Source: Candidatus Obscuribacter sp. (GTDB lineage: Bacteria; Cyanobacteriota; Vampirovibrionia; Obscuribacterales; Obscuribacteraceae). Taken from it: a stretch of 64,000 nucleotides of DNA. A program made the translations under genes and the position numbers. Under the pieces are notes generated by a model. It did no database searches. It was not told the origin of the DNA and was given only the letters and a program-made list of their open reading frames with translations. The stretch's first letter is position 1. The number at the start of each line of letters is the position of its first letter. Location of the stretch: positions 558,001-622,000 of the forward strand of contig JADKDV010000003.1 of NCBI GenBank assembly GCA_016718315.1, read 5' to 3'. Positions 8,805 through 17,258 of the stretch are shown here, in pieces.

Positions 8805-9692
8805 ATGGCTAATATTGTACGCTGTGGATTAATCCAGACCAAAAATGAAGTGGTATCACCCAGTGGTGGCACCGACAAAAAAATGGTGGATGAGATCAAA
8901 GACAAGATGCTGCAAAAGCATCTCGAATACACCAAACAGGCTGCCGAAAAGGGTGTAAAAATCCTCTGCTATCAAGAGATTTTTAACGGACCATATTTTT
9001 GTGCAGAGCAACAGACTTGCTGGTACGAAGCTGCTGAAGAAATTCCAAACGGTCCCACCATCAAACTGATGCAAGAGACTGCTAAAAAGTACGGCATGGT
9101 CTTGATTGTGCCCATCTACGAAAAAGAACAGACTGGTATCTATTACAACACTGCCGCTGTAATTGATGCCGATGGCAAATATCTGGGTAAGTATCGCAAA
9201 AACCATATTCCCCACGTCGCACCAGGCTTCTGGGAAAAATTCTATTTCCGTCCAGGTAACTTGGGTTATCCAGTTTTTCAAACTCAGTTTGCCACAATCG
9301 GTGTTTATATCTGCTATGACCGTCACTTCCCTGAAGGCGCTCGGGCCCTCGGTCTTAACGGCGCTGAGATTGTCTTTAACCCCAGTGCTACTGTGGCCGG
9401 ACTCTCCGAATATCTCTGGAAGCTAGAACAACCTGCTCATGCTGCTGCCAATGGTTATTTTGTCGGCGCTATCAATAGAGTCGGTACAGAAGCACCCTGG
9501 AACATTGGTCAGTTTTATGGCACAAGCTACTTTTGTAATCCCAAAGGTCAGATAATAGCTCAAGCTAGCCGTGAAGAAGAAGAACTACTGGTCAGCGATC
9601 TTGATCTCGACGAAATCAAAGAAGTGCGCCACACTTGGCAGTTTTTCCGCGACAGACGTCCAGAGACCTATGAGCAACTGGTAAAACTCTAA
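8805..9692 (+). CDS. Beta-ureidopropionase (nitrilase superfamily)
   Basis: A 295-residue enzyme that hydrolyses N-carbamoyl-beta-alanine (or N-carbamoyl-beta-aminoisobutyrate) to the beta-amino acid, CO2 and ammonia. The nitrilase catalytic triad is clear: Glu58 in CYQEIFNGPYFC, Lys132 in KYRKNHIPH and Cys170 in VYICYDRHFPEGAR. The stretches FNPSATVAGLSEYLW and GAINRVGTEAPWN are typical of this subfamily rather than of general amidases. AGGGAG precedes the ATG, 17 bases after the aminotransferase stop. Context with PreT and PreA strongly supports pyrimidine catabolism. A terminator-like hairpin follows at once. Confidence 0.93.
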   Translation: MANIVRCGLIQTKNEVVSPSGGTDKKMVDEIKDKMLQKHLEYTKQAAEKGVKILCYQEIFNGPYFCAEQQTCWYEAAEEIPNGPTIKLMQETAKKYGMVLIVPIYEKEQTGIYYNTAAVIDADGKYLGKYRKNHIPHVAPGFWEKFYFRPGNLGYPVFQTQFATIGVYICYDRHFPEGARALGLNGAEIVFNPSATVAGLSEYLWKLEQPAHAAANGYFVGAINRVGTEAPWNIGQFYGTSYFCNPKGQIIAQASREEEELLVSDLDLDEIKEVRHTWQFFRDRRPETYEQLVKL

Positions 9693-9700
9693 AAATACTG

Positions 9701-9741
9701 ATTAGCCGCGAAGCTTTTCTTTGCGGCTAATTTTCTTTTTT
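9701..9741 (+). terminator. Terminator-like hairpin inside the pyrimidine operon
   Basis: A 12-bp stem, ATTAGCCGCGAA (9701-9712) pairing with TTTGCGGCTAAT (9720-9731) including one G-T pair, with a 7-base loop and then TTTCTTTTTT. It lies in the 66-base gap between the beta-ureidopropionase stop and the preT start, so it could lower or condition transcription of the downstream genes, or protect an mRNA 3' end. Confidence 0.8.
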
Positions 9742-9758
9742 CTGATAAGAGGTTTTAT

Positions 9759-11144
9759 ATGGCAGAGCACTACAAGCCCGCTAAGTACAAGGCCTGGGAA
9801 ATGACGCTGGAAGAGAGATTTCAGGAAGTCTATCCACCCTTTAGCGAGCGCGAAGCGAGATTGGAAGCAGACCGCTGTCTTTACTGTTACGACGCACCAT
9901 GCATGGTGGCTTGTCCGACCAGTATCGATATTCCTACTTTTATTCGCAAGATTAGCACTGGCAATGTCAAAGGCTCTGCTAAGACCATTCTTGAGTCCAA
10001 TTTGATGGGTGCTACTTGTGCCCGTGTTTGTCCTGTCGATGTCCTTTGTGAGGGCGATTGTGTCCTCGGTGCTGACCATAAGCCAATCGCTATTGGTCGC
10101 TTGCAGCGTTATGCCACTGATTATGCTAGCTCACGCAATATCAAATTTTTTAAAAAAGGTCAGCCAAACGGTAAACGAGTTGCCATCATTGGCGCTGGTC
10201 CTGCCGGTCTCAGCTGTGCCGGTGAGCTGGCAAAAGCTGGTTTTGATGTCACTGTCTTTGAAAAGAAAGAATGGGGTGGTGGGCTCTCCACATATGGCAT
10301 TGTTGTCTTTAGAGAACCTGTAGAAGTCAGTCTTGCCGAAGTCAAAATGATTGAAGACCTTGGTGTCACCTTTAAAAATGGTGTCACCATTGGTCAGGAC
10401 ATTAAAATGGACGACCTGGTTAAAGATTTTGATGCAGTCTTTATTGGCATTGGCCTGGGTCAAGTGCCGATGATGGAAATCACCGGAGAGCATACTGAAG
10501 GCGTTGTCGATGGACTGGAGTTTGTTGAATTTACTAAGGTAAACAAACTGGACAACATTGATCACGGCAATCGTATCTGTGTCATTGGTGCCGGTAACAC
10601 AGCCATAGACTGTGCCACTATAGCCAGACGACTGGGTGCTGAACGCGTCACCATGATTTATCGCCGCTCCGAAGCGGAGATGCCGGCTTATCACTTTGAA
10701 TACGAATTTGCCCTGAAAGAAGGGGTGTCTTTTATGTTCCTCACTCAACCTGTGGAAGTCTTGAGTAAGGACGGCAAAGTCGATGGACTCAAATGTGTGC
10801 GCATGGATCTTGGTACTCCTGATGCCAGCGGACGCCGCTCGCCAGTGGCAGTGCCCGATAGCGAATTTGTAGTGCCTTGTGACATGGTGATTAAGGCCAT
10901 TGGTCAAATCAAACCTGAGCACTTCCTGGGTATGCTCAAGCCTTATGGTATCGAGCCAGTCAAAGGCTATATCAAAGTAGACCAGGACAACCGCACTGCT
11001 CATCCCAAAATCTTTGCCGGTGGTGACTGTGTGCGCAGTCATGGCGAGGCATCGACTGTAATGGCTGTCCAGGACGGCAAAATCGCCGCTCGCTCAATCA
11101 CCGCAGCACTGGTGGGCACAGCTACCGCCCTGGCCAAAAAATAA
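9759..11144 (+). CDS. preT: NAD-dependent dihydropyrimidine dehydrogenase, flavin subunit PreT
   Basis: A 461-residue subunit that takes electrons from NAD(P)H and passes them through FAD and iron-sulfur clusters to PreA. The N-terminus carries the double Cys pattern of the glutamate-synthase small-subunit family (CLYCYDAPCMVACP and ATCARVCPVDVLCEGDC, about 45-100). The FAD-binding Rossmann motif is GAGPAGLSCAGELAKAGFDV (about 146-165). The NAD(P)-binding motif is VIGAGNTAIDCA (about 275-290), and the FAD-contacting FAGGDCVRSHGEASTVMAVQDG lies near the C-terminus. The gene precedes preA by 32 bases, the standard bacterial pairing. Function rests on family and neighbour. A role in pyrimidine reduction (breakdown) is more likely than oxidation. 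Confidence 0.92.
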   Translation: MAEHYKPAKYKAWEMTLEERFQEVYPPFSEREARLEADRCLYCYDAPCMVACPTSIDIPTFIRKISTGNVKGSAKTILESNLMGATCARVCPVDVLCEGDCVLGADHKPIAIGRLQRYATDYASSRNIKFFKKGQPNGKRVAIIGAGPAGLSCAGELAKAGFDVTVFEKKEWGGGLSTYGIVVFREPVEVSLAEVKMIEDLGVTFKNGVTIGQDIKMDDLVKDFDAVFIGIGLGQVPMMEITGEHTEGVVDGLEFVEFTKVNKLDNIDHGNRICVIGAGNTAIDCATIARRLGAERVTMIYRRSEAEMPAYHFEYEFALKEGVSFMFLTQPVEVLSKDGKVDGLKCVRMDLGTPDASGRRSPVAVPDSEFVVPCDMVIKAIGQIKPEHFLGMLKPYGIEPVKGYIKVDQDNRTAHPKIFAGGDCVRSHGEASTVMAVQDGKIAARSITAALVGTATALAKK

Positions 11145-11176
11145 CTAATACTTACTGTATAAAAAGGACTATCAAG

Positions 11177-12514
11177 ATGGCTGATCTCTCCATCAATTTT
11201 GCCGGCATCAAATCACCAAATCCGTTCTGGCTGGCTTCGGCACCACCTTCCAATAGTGCTTATCAGGTGCAAAAAGCATTTGAACAGGGCTGGGGTGGAG
11301 CTGTCTGGAAAACAATCGGAGCGCCGGTTTTAAATGTCTGCAACCGTTATGGCACGATTGACTATAAGGGCAGCAAAATAATCGGTCTAAACAACGTCGA
11401 ACTTATCTCGGATAGACCACTGGAACTCAATCTCAGAGAGATGAAAGAGACCAAGCGCAACTTCCCCAATCACGCTGTGATTGCATCCATTATGGTGGAG
11501 TCAAACAAACACACCTGGCAAGAAATCATCAAACGTACTGAAGACACCGGATGTGATGGCTTTGAGCTAAACTTTGGCTGCCCTCATGGTATGTCTGAGC
11601 GCGGCATGGGCTCTGCCATGGGGCAAGTACCTGAATACACTTGCATGGTCACTGATTGGGTTATGGAAGTTGCTACCAGACCAGTCATTGTCAAACTAAC
11701 TCCTAACGTCACAGACATCGTCCATCCCGCTCGTGCTGCCATCAAAGGCCGGGCATCAGCGCTGAGTTTGATTAATACAGTAAACAGTATTATGGGCGTT
11801 GATCTTGATACTTTTGAGATTAGTCCCAATGTTGGTGGCAAAGGTGGACACGGCGGTTATGCCGGTCCGGCAGTCAAACCGATAGCACTGCATCTGCTCA
11901 GCGCCATTGGTGCAGATAGCGAGTGTCAAAAGGCTAATTTACCAATCTCCGGTATGGGTGGCATTGAGACCTGGCGCGACGCTGTGGAGTTTATGTTGCT
12001 TGGTGCTACCAGTGTGCAGGTATGCACCGCTGTGATGCACTGGGGCTTTAGGATTGTCGAAGACATGATCGAAGGGATGAGCAACTGGATGGACGACAAA
12101 GGTTTTACCAGTTGTGATCAGTTTATTGGTAAGTCTCTGCCTCGTATCTCTAGCTTTGGCGATTTTGATCTGGGCTTCCAGTCAGTGGCGCGCATCGACC
12201 ACGACAAATGCATTCAGTGCAATCTTTGCTATATCGCTTGCAATGATGCCGCCCACCAGTGTATCGATCTCAAAGAACTCAAAATTACTGGCGACGTCAA
12301 AGAACGCCTGTGGCCGGTAGTGCGTGAAGAAGATTGTGTGGGCTGTGATCTTTGCTCCAAAGTCTGCCCTGTGGATGACTGTATATCAATGGTCGAAATC
12401 GATACTGGTAGACCACATATCACCTGGAACCAATTGACTCAGTCCAAACCGGAAGTTTTAGAATGGGACAAAATGGAAGAATATCGTAAGAGCGCCAATA
12501 TTCACATCCACTAA
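11177..12514 (+). CDS. preA: NAD-dependent dihydropyrimidine dehydrogenase, catalytic subunit PreA
   Basis: A 445-residue FMN TIM-barrel enzyme of the dihydroorotate/dihydropyrimidine dehydrogenase family with a C-terminal two-cluster ferredoxin domain. It reduces uracil or thymine to the 5,6-dihydro form. The barrel shows FELNFGCPHGMSERGMGSAMGQ-type loop residues and the FMN-phosphate motif SGMGGIETWRDAVEFMLLGA. The clusters are CIQCNLCYIACND (about 352-364) and CVGCDLCSKVCPV (about 391-403). As I recall the mammalian enzyme, the active-site loop Cys lies where this protein has Met (SAMGQ); other bacterial PreA proteins also lack it. PreT is encoded just upstream, and a rhomboid gene begins 2 bases after the stop. 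Confidence 0.92.
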   Translation: MADLSINFAGIKSPNPFWLASAPPSNSAYQVQKAFEQGWGGAVWKTIGAPVLNVCNRYGTIDYKGSKIIGLNNVELISDRPLELNLREMKETKRNFPNHAVIASIMVESNKHTWQEIIKRTEDTGCDGFELNFGCPHGMSERGMGSAMGQVPEYTCMVTDWVMEVATRPVIVKLTPNVTDIVHPARAAIKGRASALSLINTVNSIMGVDLDTFEISPNVGGKGGHGGYAGPAVKPIALHLLSAIGADSECQKANLPISGMGGIETWRDAVEFMLLGATSVQVCTAVMHWGFRIVEDMIEGMSNWMDDKGFTSCDQFIGKSLPRISSFGDFDLGFQSVARIDHDKCIQCNLCYIACNDAAHQCIDLKELKITGDVKERLWPVVREEDCVGCDLCSKVCPVDDCISMVEIDTGRPHITWNQLTQSKPEVLEWDKMEEYRKSANIHIH

Positions 12515-12516
12515 AA

Positions 12517-13455
12517 TTGTTTCCACTAAGCGACGATAATCCCACAACAAACTATCCTGCGGTCAATCATTTACTGATTGGTTTCAATATTATTGCCTTT
12601 ATCGCTGAGTTTATTTTTCTCAGTCAGGGAGGCAGTATTGATGGCAAGCTGCCTTTTGATAATTTTGCTCTGGTACCGGCTCGCTTTGTCTCTCATTTTA
12701 GTCCTAATGAGTTTGGCACAATTTTTAGCTCCATGTTTATGCATGCAGGCTTCAGTCACATCATTGGCAATTTGTGGTTTCTCTATATCTTTGGCGACAA
12801 TGTCGAAGACCGCATGGGCTCTACCAATTATCTGCTCTTTTATTTGACCTGTGGCATTTTTGCTGACCTGGCCCATATCCTCACCAATCCGCTCTCTGCA
12901 GTGGGTTGTGTCGGTGCCAGTGGTGCTATATCTGGTGTTTTGGGAGCCTATCTGGTTTTGTATCCTGGTGTCAAAGTGCACACCTGGATTACCTGGTACT
13001 GGCGCCCTCGTGTCGATGCCTGGATTTTGATTGGACTGTGGTTTTTCAGTCAGGTGGTTTATTCGCTCATTAGTAGCTCCGAAGGCGGAGGCACAGCCTG
13101 GTTTGCTCATATCGGTGGCTTTGTCTGCGGCATTATGCTGCTCAAAATAGTAATCAAAAACGATCCTGGTGGCAGACCCGCTCCTGGCGACAAACTCGCT
13201 CTACCACCCTTTATTAGTGCTTCTATAGCTCTCTGGGGGCTCATCTCTATCGTCTTTTTTGCTTACCACAAATATATCGATAGCCATCATCCAAAGACGG
13301 CAGTGGCGCCAGTTGCCGCACCACCAGTAAAAATTGCAGTCCCGGCTGGACGTCCAGTAGTTGTTGCCAAAAAAGCAAGCCATAAACCTAAGTCTCCGCC
13401 GTCGGGCGCCAAAGCCTTACCAGTCAAGCATCATAGCTCTCACAAAGGACGCTAA
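12517..13455 (+). CDS. Rhomboid-family intramembrane serine protease
   Basis: A 312-residue protein starting at TTG 12517, with only two bases between the preA stop and this start, so translation is probably coupled. It has about six membrane segments. The catalytic Ser is S135 in VGASGAISGVLGAYL and the catalytic His is H198 in AWFAHIGGFVCG. The conserved His and Asn of the second helix are in GFSHIIGNLWFL (H81, N85). The family cleaves membrane-protein helices within the bilayer. The last ~60 residues form a Lys/Pro/Ala-rich cytoplasmic-looking tail. Its placement as the last gene of a pyrimidine operon is unusual; no functional connection is known to me. Confidence 0.92.
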   Translation: MFPLSDDNPTTNYPAVNHLLIGFNIIAFIAEFIFLSQGGSIDGKLPFDNFALVPARFVSHFSPNEFGTIFSSMFMHAGFSHIIGNLWFLYIFGDNVEDRMGSTNYLLFYLTCGIFADLAHILTNPLSAVGCVGASGAISGVLGAYLVLYPGVKVHTWITWYWRPRVDAWILIGLWFFSQVVYSLISSSEGGGTAWFAHIGGFVCGIMLLKIVIKNDPGGRPAPGDKLALPPFISASIALWGLISIVFFAYHKYIDSHHPKTAVAPVAAPPVKIAVPAGRPVVVAKKASHKPKSPPSGAKALPVKHHSSHKGR

Positions 13456-13476
13456 AAGCCGTGGCGTTTGGCTTTT
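13454..13476 (+). terminator. Possible weak terminator after the rhomboid gene
   Basis: AAAAGCC (13454-13460), a 9-base loop and GGCTTTT (13470-13476) overlap the rhomboid stop codon. The stem is short and the T-run lies mostly within it, so termination is plausible but unproven. Confidence 0.4.
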
Positions 13477-13519
13477 GGGTCTTTTGGGTAAAATATGTCG
13501 GTGGGTGGAGTAAGCTGAC

Positions 13520-14491
13520 ATGGCACAACAAGAAAAACCTGATGTGTGCACGCCTGAGGCTGTGGTCAAACAAGCCAGTCAGGGTCATGATGTCTCAGCC
13601 AAGTTTAACGCTGAGTGCAGTCCAGCTGAGCGCCGCGAATTCTTTCAAAGTGTGCAGGAGAAGGGTACTCCCACAGATTCACAGTTGAAAGGTACTCATG
13701 CTGCCTCAATGCTTGATGGCTTTAAGATCAATTTTGATTCTGCCAAACGTACTCTAGACTCGGTAGAGACCGCTAGCGGTAAAGCACTAAAAGTGGATAG
13801 CTTGGAAGGTGCTAAAGCTACCGAAAAGCCAGCCTTGGCAAAACCAGCTAAAGCGGCTGAAGCTGTCGATCCCGGTCGACCCGGTGTAGATGATATCTAT
13901 AGCAAGAGTATGAGAGGCGCTCTCAGGATTGAGGAGCGGCCAGTTGCCGATGCTATCCACAAAAAGCTTATGAGCGGCGATAATATCTCAAATGATATAA
14001 ATGCGCTGGACCGTGATGCTAAAGTCAGAGTAATGGCTGAAATCAAAGGTCGGATAGCCGAAAAGCCCGGCACAAAAGTGGAAGTGTCGCAGGATAGCGG
14101 TACCGATGCCAGCCGCTACATCACTATGAAAACAGCAGATGGCAAGCAAGTACTGTTTACTGAGAGCAATATGGGACTGCCTAAGGACGTGCAATTTAAT
14201 CCAGGCGGCATAGGTAACAGACTGCGCAATGTTATTAATCAGCCCGGGCAGATATTAGGTGGTGCAAACGATCTTTATGACCGAGAAGGCGAAGCCGGTG
14301 CTAAAAGTGCTGCTAAAGACACTGGACCAAGCTGGGTGGATAAACTTAAGGGACCGCCTATAGACACCACAAAGGGACCGTTGGGACGATATCTCAATCA
14401 GCAGCCCATGGAGCCCGGTGACGAGGCCGCTCTGCAAAAGCTGCGCGATAAGGGCATCCTTAAAGATGTGGTGGAACGCAAGCGCGACTAG
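13520..14491 (+). CDS. Hypothetical soluble protein, 323 aa
   Basis: ATG at 13520 has GGAG about ten bases upstream. The product is hydrophilic, with no signal peptide or membrane segment, and is rich in Lys, Ala, Asp and Gly. Residues about 75-115 form an Ala/Lys/Pro-rich linker (EKPALAKPAKAAEAVD), and a folded-looking segment around 145-220 contains ASRYITMKTADGKQVLFTESN. I recognise no family. Its last four bases overlap the end of the convergent beta-helix gene. The style (disordered, Lys/Asp-rich, no targeting signal) resembles the N-terminal half of that neighbour, so both may belong to one lineage-specific class. Confidence 0.7.
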   Translation: MAQQEKPDVCTPEAVVKQASQGHDVSAKFNAECSPAERREFFQSVQEKGTPTDSQLKGTHAASMLDGFKINFDSAKRTLDSVETASGKALKVDSLEGAKATEKPALAKPAKAAEAVDPGRPGVDDIYSKSMRGALRIEERPVADAIHKKLMSGDNISNDINALDRDAKVRVMAEIKGRIAEKPGTKVEVSQDSGTDASRYITMKTADGKQVLFTESNMGLPKDVQFNPGGIGNRLRNVINQPGQILGGANDLYDREGEAGAKSAAKDTGPSWVDKLKGPPIDTTKGPLGRYLNQQPMEPGDEAALQKLRDKGILKDVVERKRD

Positions 14492-16074
14492 GGTCTTGCT
14501 CTTTTGGCATTGTGTCTGACTAAGGCTGCTATTGGCGAGGACAACTGTGTCACGTCATTTACTGATTTAAAGAATGGATTGTTTGAGACTGGGAAGCGTT
14601 CTACGTTGGACTGCAGCTCGTCTTTGGGGTTACCTATGACGACGTTGTTTTTAGCAAAACTGTCACTGGCGCCACCTGGTCTTGCGGAGTCACCGCCCCG
14701 GCCAAACCAGGCAAAGCCAGCATTTTGTACGATATTGCCTGACACTTCTACTTTGGTTGATGACTTGCCTGTGTGCTCTGAGCCCACTTCGATACCAAAG
14801 TCAGCACCGACTATGTAGTTATTGCGGATTTTAATACCTTTAGCAGCATCGGTGTAGATAGCTGCTGCTGAGTACTCGCCCCGATGTCTATTGTTTGGCG
14901 CATCGCTTTTGGTGCTCATACCATGAGCATAGTTAAAGTCGATTTCGCCATTGCGAGCTTGATTAAACTCGTCGCTGCGTGATACTTTTTCTCCGCCAAT
15001 AGCATCGATAAAGATATTATTGAGCTTATAACCAGCATTGCCTATCACTCTAAAGCCGTCGACATTGCCGTTGATCGGGATTGCTTCCAATTCACCGAGA
15101 TTGATGTCGTGGACTTCGTTGCCCAGTATATTGATGTTACTGATTTTTGATTTTTCGGTAGCTCCTGTGCCGTAGACTCTGATTGCTTCTGCCAGATTGG
15201 CGGAGTGGATATTGTTGCCGGCAATATTGATATTTTTGATATCAAAGCCTTCTACTTTTATGGCAGATTGATAGTTACCAAAATTTTTGATCTCAAAGTT
15301 TTTGATGTCGACATTGTGTACGCCACTACCAATGGTGACAGCGCTTTCGCCGTCTTGAGGTCTGCCGTTTTTGAGATCTATTACCGCTGGGTTTTTGGGA
15401 TCGGTTGTAAGGACTATGTCTGACTTGAGGATGTTGAGTGTTTCGTTATAACTGCCGTTGCCATTTTTATGGACATTTATCACGGTGCCTGGTTTAGCGG
15501 CATCAATAGCGCCCTGGATAGAGTTATATGGATTGCGCTCTGAGCCTAAGGGATAACGGTTGTCTCCAGCTGTTTTGGCCACATGGATCTGGGGCTTAAG
15601 GGCGTCCTGTGCTTCTTTGTCGCGCAGAGCATTGATACCAATTTGTTTGAAGTCTCGGGCTATGGGAGGCAGACCTTTGCCATCCCCATTTAAATAAGGG
15701 ATCACATCTTTTGTCGAGACTGGCTCCAGAGGCACTGTACCATCATTATTGAGAGCAGGACGCTGGGGCTTTTCGGCAGGGCGGTCAGTGATCTTGCCTC
15801 CGGCTTCTGCCTGAGCTAATACAATTGGTCTGGATTGGGCTTTATCCGCAGTAAGCAATAGGCCGGGCATGGGATAGCCAGGTGTATCCGCCCGACTACC
15901 TGACCTGCTAGCCTCAGCGAGCGCAGCTGGTTGTGACGATTGCCCAGGCGTGAACAGTTCATGGTTGACCTTTTGCTCAACGCCACTGCGGCCAGTCTCA
16001 AAGCGGTCATTTTGAGGAGCTTCCGGCTGATGTCTGGCGGTAGTTTCGGCTTCTTTGACTTGTGAGTCGCCCAT
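14488..16074 (-). CDS. Right-handed parallel beta-helix repeat protein
   Basis: A 528-residue protein. Residues 1-160 are hydrophilic and probably disordered, without a signal peptide. From about 175 the sequence RNPYNSIQGAIDAAKPGTV matches the opening of pectin-lyase-like/DUF1565-type beta-helix domains (a recurring 'parcel out as AIDAAKPGT' motif). After it come many short strands spaced by Asn and Gly (VDIKNFEIKNFGNY, ISNINILGNEVHDIN, IKIRNNYIVGADFGIEVGS). Such folds often bind or cleave polysaccharides, but no polysaccharide-lyase catalytic set can be named here. It converges on the 13520-14491 gene with a 4-base overlap of the ends. Confidence 0.8.
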   Translation of the reverse strand: MGDSQVKEAETTARHQPEAPQNDRFETGRSGVEQKVNHELFTPGQSSQPAALAEASRSGSRADTPGYPMPGLLLTADKAQSRPIVLAQAEAGGKITDRPAEKPQRPALNNDGTVPLEPVSTKDVIPYLNGDGKGLPPIARDFKQIGINALRDKEAQDALKPQIHVAKTAGDNRYPLGSERNPYNSIQGAIDAAKPGTVINVHKNGNGSYNETLNILKSDIVLTTDPKNPAVIDLKNGRPQDGESAVTIGSGVHNVDIKNFEIKNFGNYQSAIKVEGFDIKNINIAGNNIHSANLAEAIRVYGTGATEKSKISNINILGNEVHDINLGELEAIPINGNVDGFRVIGNAGYKLNNIFIDAIGGEKVSRSDEFNQARNGEIDFNYAHGMSTKSDAPNNRHRGEYSAAAIYTDAAKGIKIRNNYIVGADFGIEVGSEHTGKSSTKVEVSGNIVQNAGFAWFGRGGDSARPGGASDSFAKNNVVIGNPKDELQSNVERFPVSNNPFFKSVNDVTQLSSPIAALVRHNAKRARP

Positions 16075-16204
16075 GGCAATCCAAATTAGAAAAGTAGTAA
16101 TAGCTTATTTACACATTCATGACCTGAAAGTTTCGTGAAAGTGGACACTATTCTGGTTAGTTGGTTACCGGTTAAAATGTAGGCAATTGAAAGATAAGTG
16201 AGAA

Positions 16205-17185
16205 ATGTCCCGGCGCCTCTACCTTACAACCTGTCTGTTAATAGCTCTGGCTTTATGCCCGTCACAATTGCTGGCCCAGTCTGTTGATGATTCAGCTACC
16301 AACAAGCTTTATATAGCTTCCGACCGGGCTACTCTCAAAATCCAGTGTGACCACGATGTCCAGACTCTGGAAGAATGGCCCTTTACAGAGGCGGAGAAAG
16401 CCAATGCTTTTAGTCGCAAACGTCTTGAAGGCACTATCAAGTCGGCATTTTTTACTGACAATGGTCAAGATGACCTGAGCTGGGTAATCACCGATGATGA
16501 CAAAAATTTCTCTCAGACTGATTTAGCTGAGTTTGTCCAGAATGCTCGTGGCAAGCATATCGTTCTCTTTGTGCACGGCTGTTGTGTGAGCTTCAAAGAA
16601 ATGGAGCATCAAGCCCGTGACTTGCAGCGCGAGCTGACCAAGACAATGGGGCAAAACGTCATACTTTTGGCTTATGACTGGGCGACGCCAGCGCTGATGT
16701 ATACAGGCTCTTTGCGCACTATGGGCACGACCCAGGGGCGCTTTAACATTTTTATGGATGATTTGCGCAAAAGCCTGCCCGGACAGAAGATTTCACTGGT
16801 GATGCACAGCCTGGGCGGCAATTTGTTTTTGCGCTATCTCACAGAAAGCGATAAACAAATGCTTATCACGCGTAAAGAAAAGCCCTTTAATTTGCTCATA
16901 TTTAGTCGTCCTGATATGTCTTTTGAGACTTTTAGACCACATCTGGCAGAAGTGGCAGCGACTGGCAAAGAATCATTTATTCTGGCTGCCGAAAACGACA
17001 TCAATATCAATCTTTCAGGTTTTGTCCGCAGCCTTAAAGGCAAAACCTTTGGCTCTTTTCGCCTGGGGCAGTTTCATAATGCCCGTGAGCTTACGCCTCA
17101 GCTTAAGGTGATGGACGTCAGTACACTGAGGCAGGGTCATTTGATCCTATATAAATTGATTGCCAATTTGCTGGCTAACTTTTAA
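16205..17185 (+). CDS. Exported alpha/beta hydrolase (DUF900-like)
   Basis: A 326-residue protein with a signal peptide (MSRRLYLTTCLLIALALC..., ending SQLLAQ). The alpha/beta-hydrolase core is seen as KHIVLFVHGCCVSFKEME (oxyanion region, about 118-134), ILLAYDWATPA, and the nucleophile elbow SLVMHSLGGN with Ser202. A late acidic residue and His are expected but cannot be fixed by eye; HLILYKLIANLL near the end may hold the His. The arrangement resembles the DUF900 hydrolases of unknown substrate. It is divergent from the beta-helix gene, with 130 bases between them, and stands as a single gene before the efflux operon. Confidence 0.8.
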   Translation: MSRRLYLTTCLLIALALCPSQLLAQSVDDSATNKLYIASDRATLKIQCDHDVQTLEEWPFTEAEKANAFSRKRLEGTIKSAFFTDNGQDDLSWVITDDDKNFSQTDLAEFVQNARGKHIVLFVHGCCVSFKEMEHQARDLQRELTKTMGQNVILLAYDWATPALMYTGSLRTMGTTQGRFNIFMDDLRKSLPGQKISLVMHSLGGNLFLRYLTESDKQMLITRKEKPFNLLIFSRPDMSFETFRPHLAEVAATGKESFILAAENDININLSGFVRSLKGKTFGSFRLGQFHNARELTPQLKVMDVSTLRQGHLILYKLIANLLANF

Positions 17186-17196
17186 TTGCCAGGGGC

Positions 17197-17205
17197 TGAT
17201 ATAAT
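17197..17205 (+). promoter_or_regulatory. Extended -10 promoter element of the efflux operon
   Basis: TGATATAAT (TGn followed by a consensus TATAAT at 17200-17205) lies 53 bases before the tetR start and just after the hydrolase stop. No good -35 is present, as expected for extended -10 promoters. A short TTGC..GCAA inverted pair close to the ATG could be an operator but is too short to call. Confidence 0.5.
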
Positions 17206-17258
17206 TAATTGACCTTTGCGTCAGCAAATTCCCGATTCAACTTTGCTAACCAGGCAAT

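Noticed and set aside
10131..11042. 300-residue minus-strand ORF inside preT
   Set aside because: It lies wholly opposite a well-conserved gene with all motifs intact and shows no family features or ribosome site.
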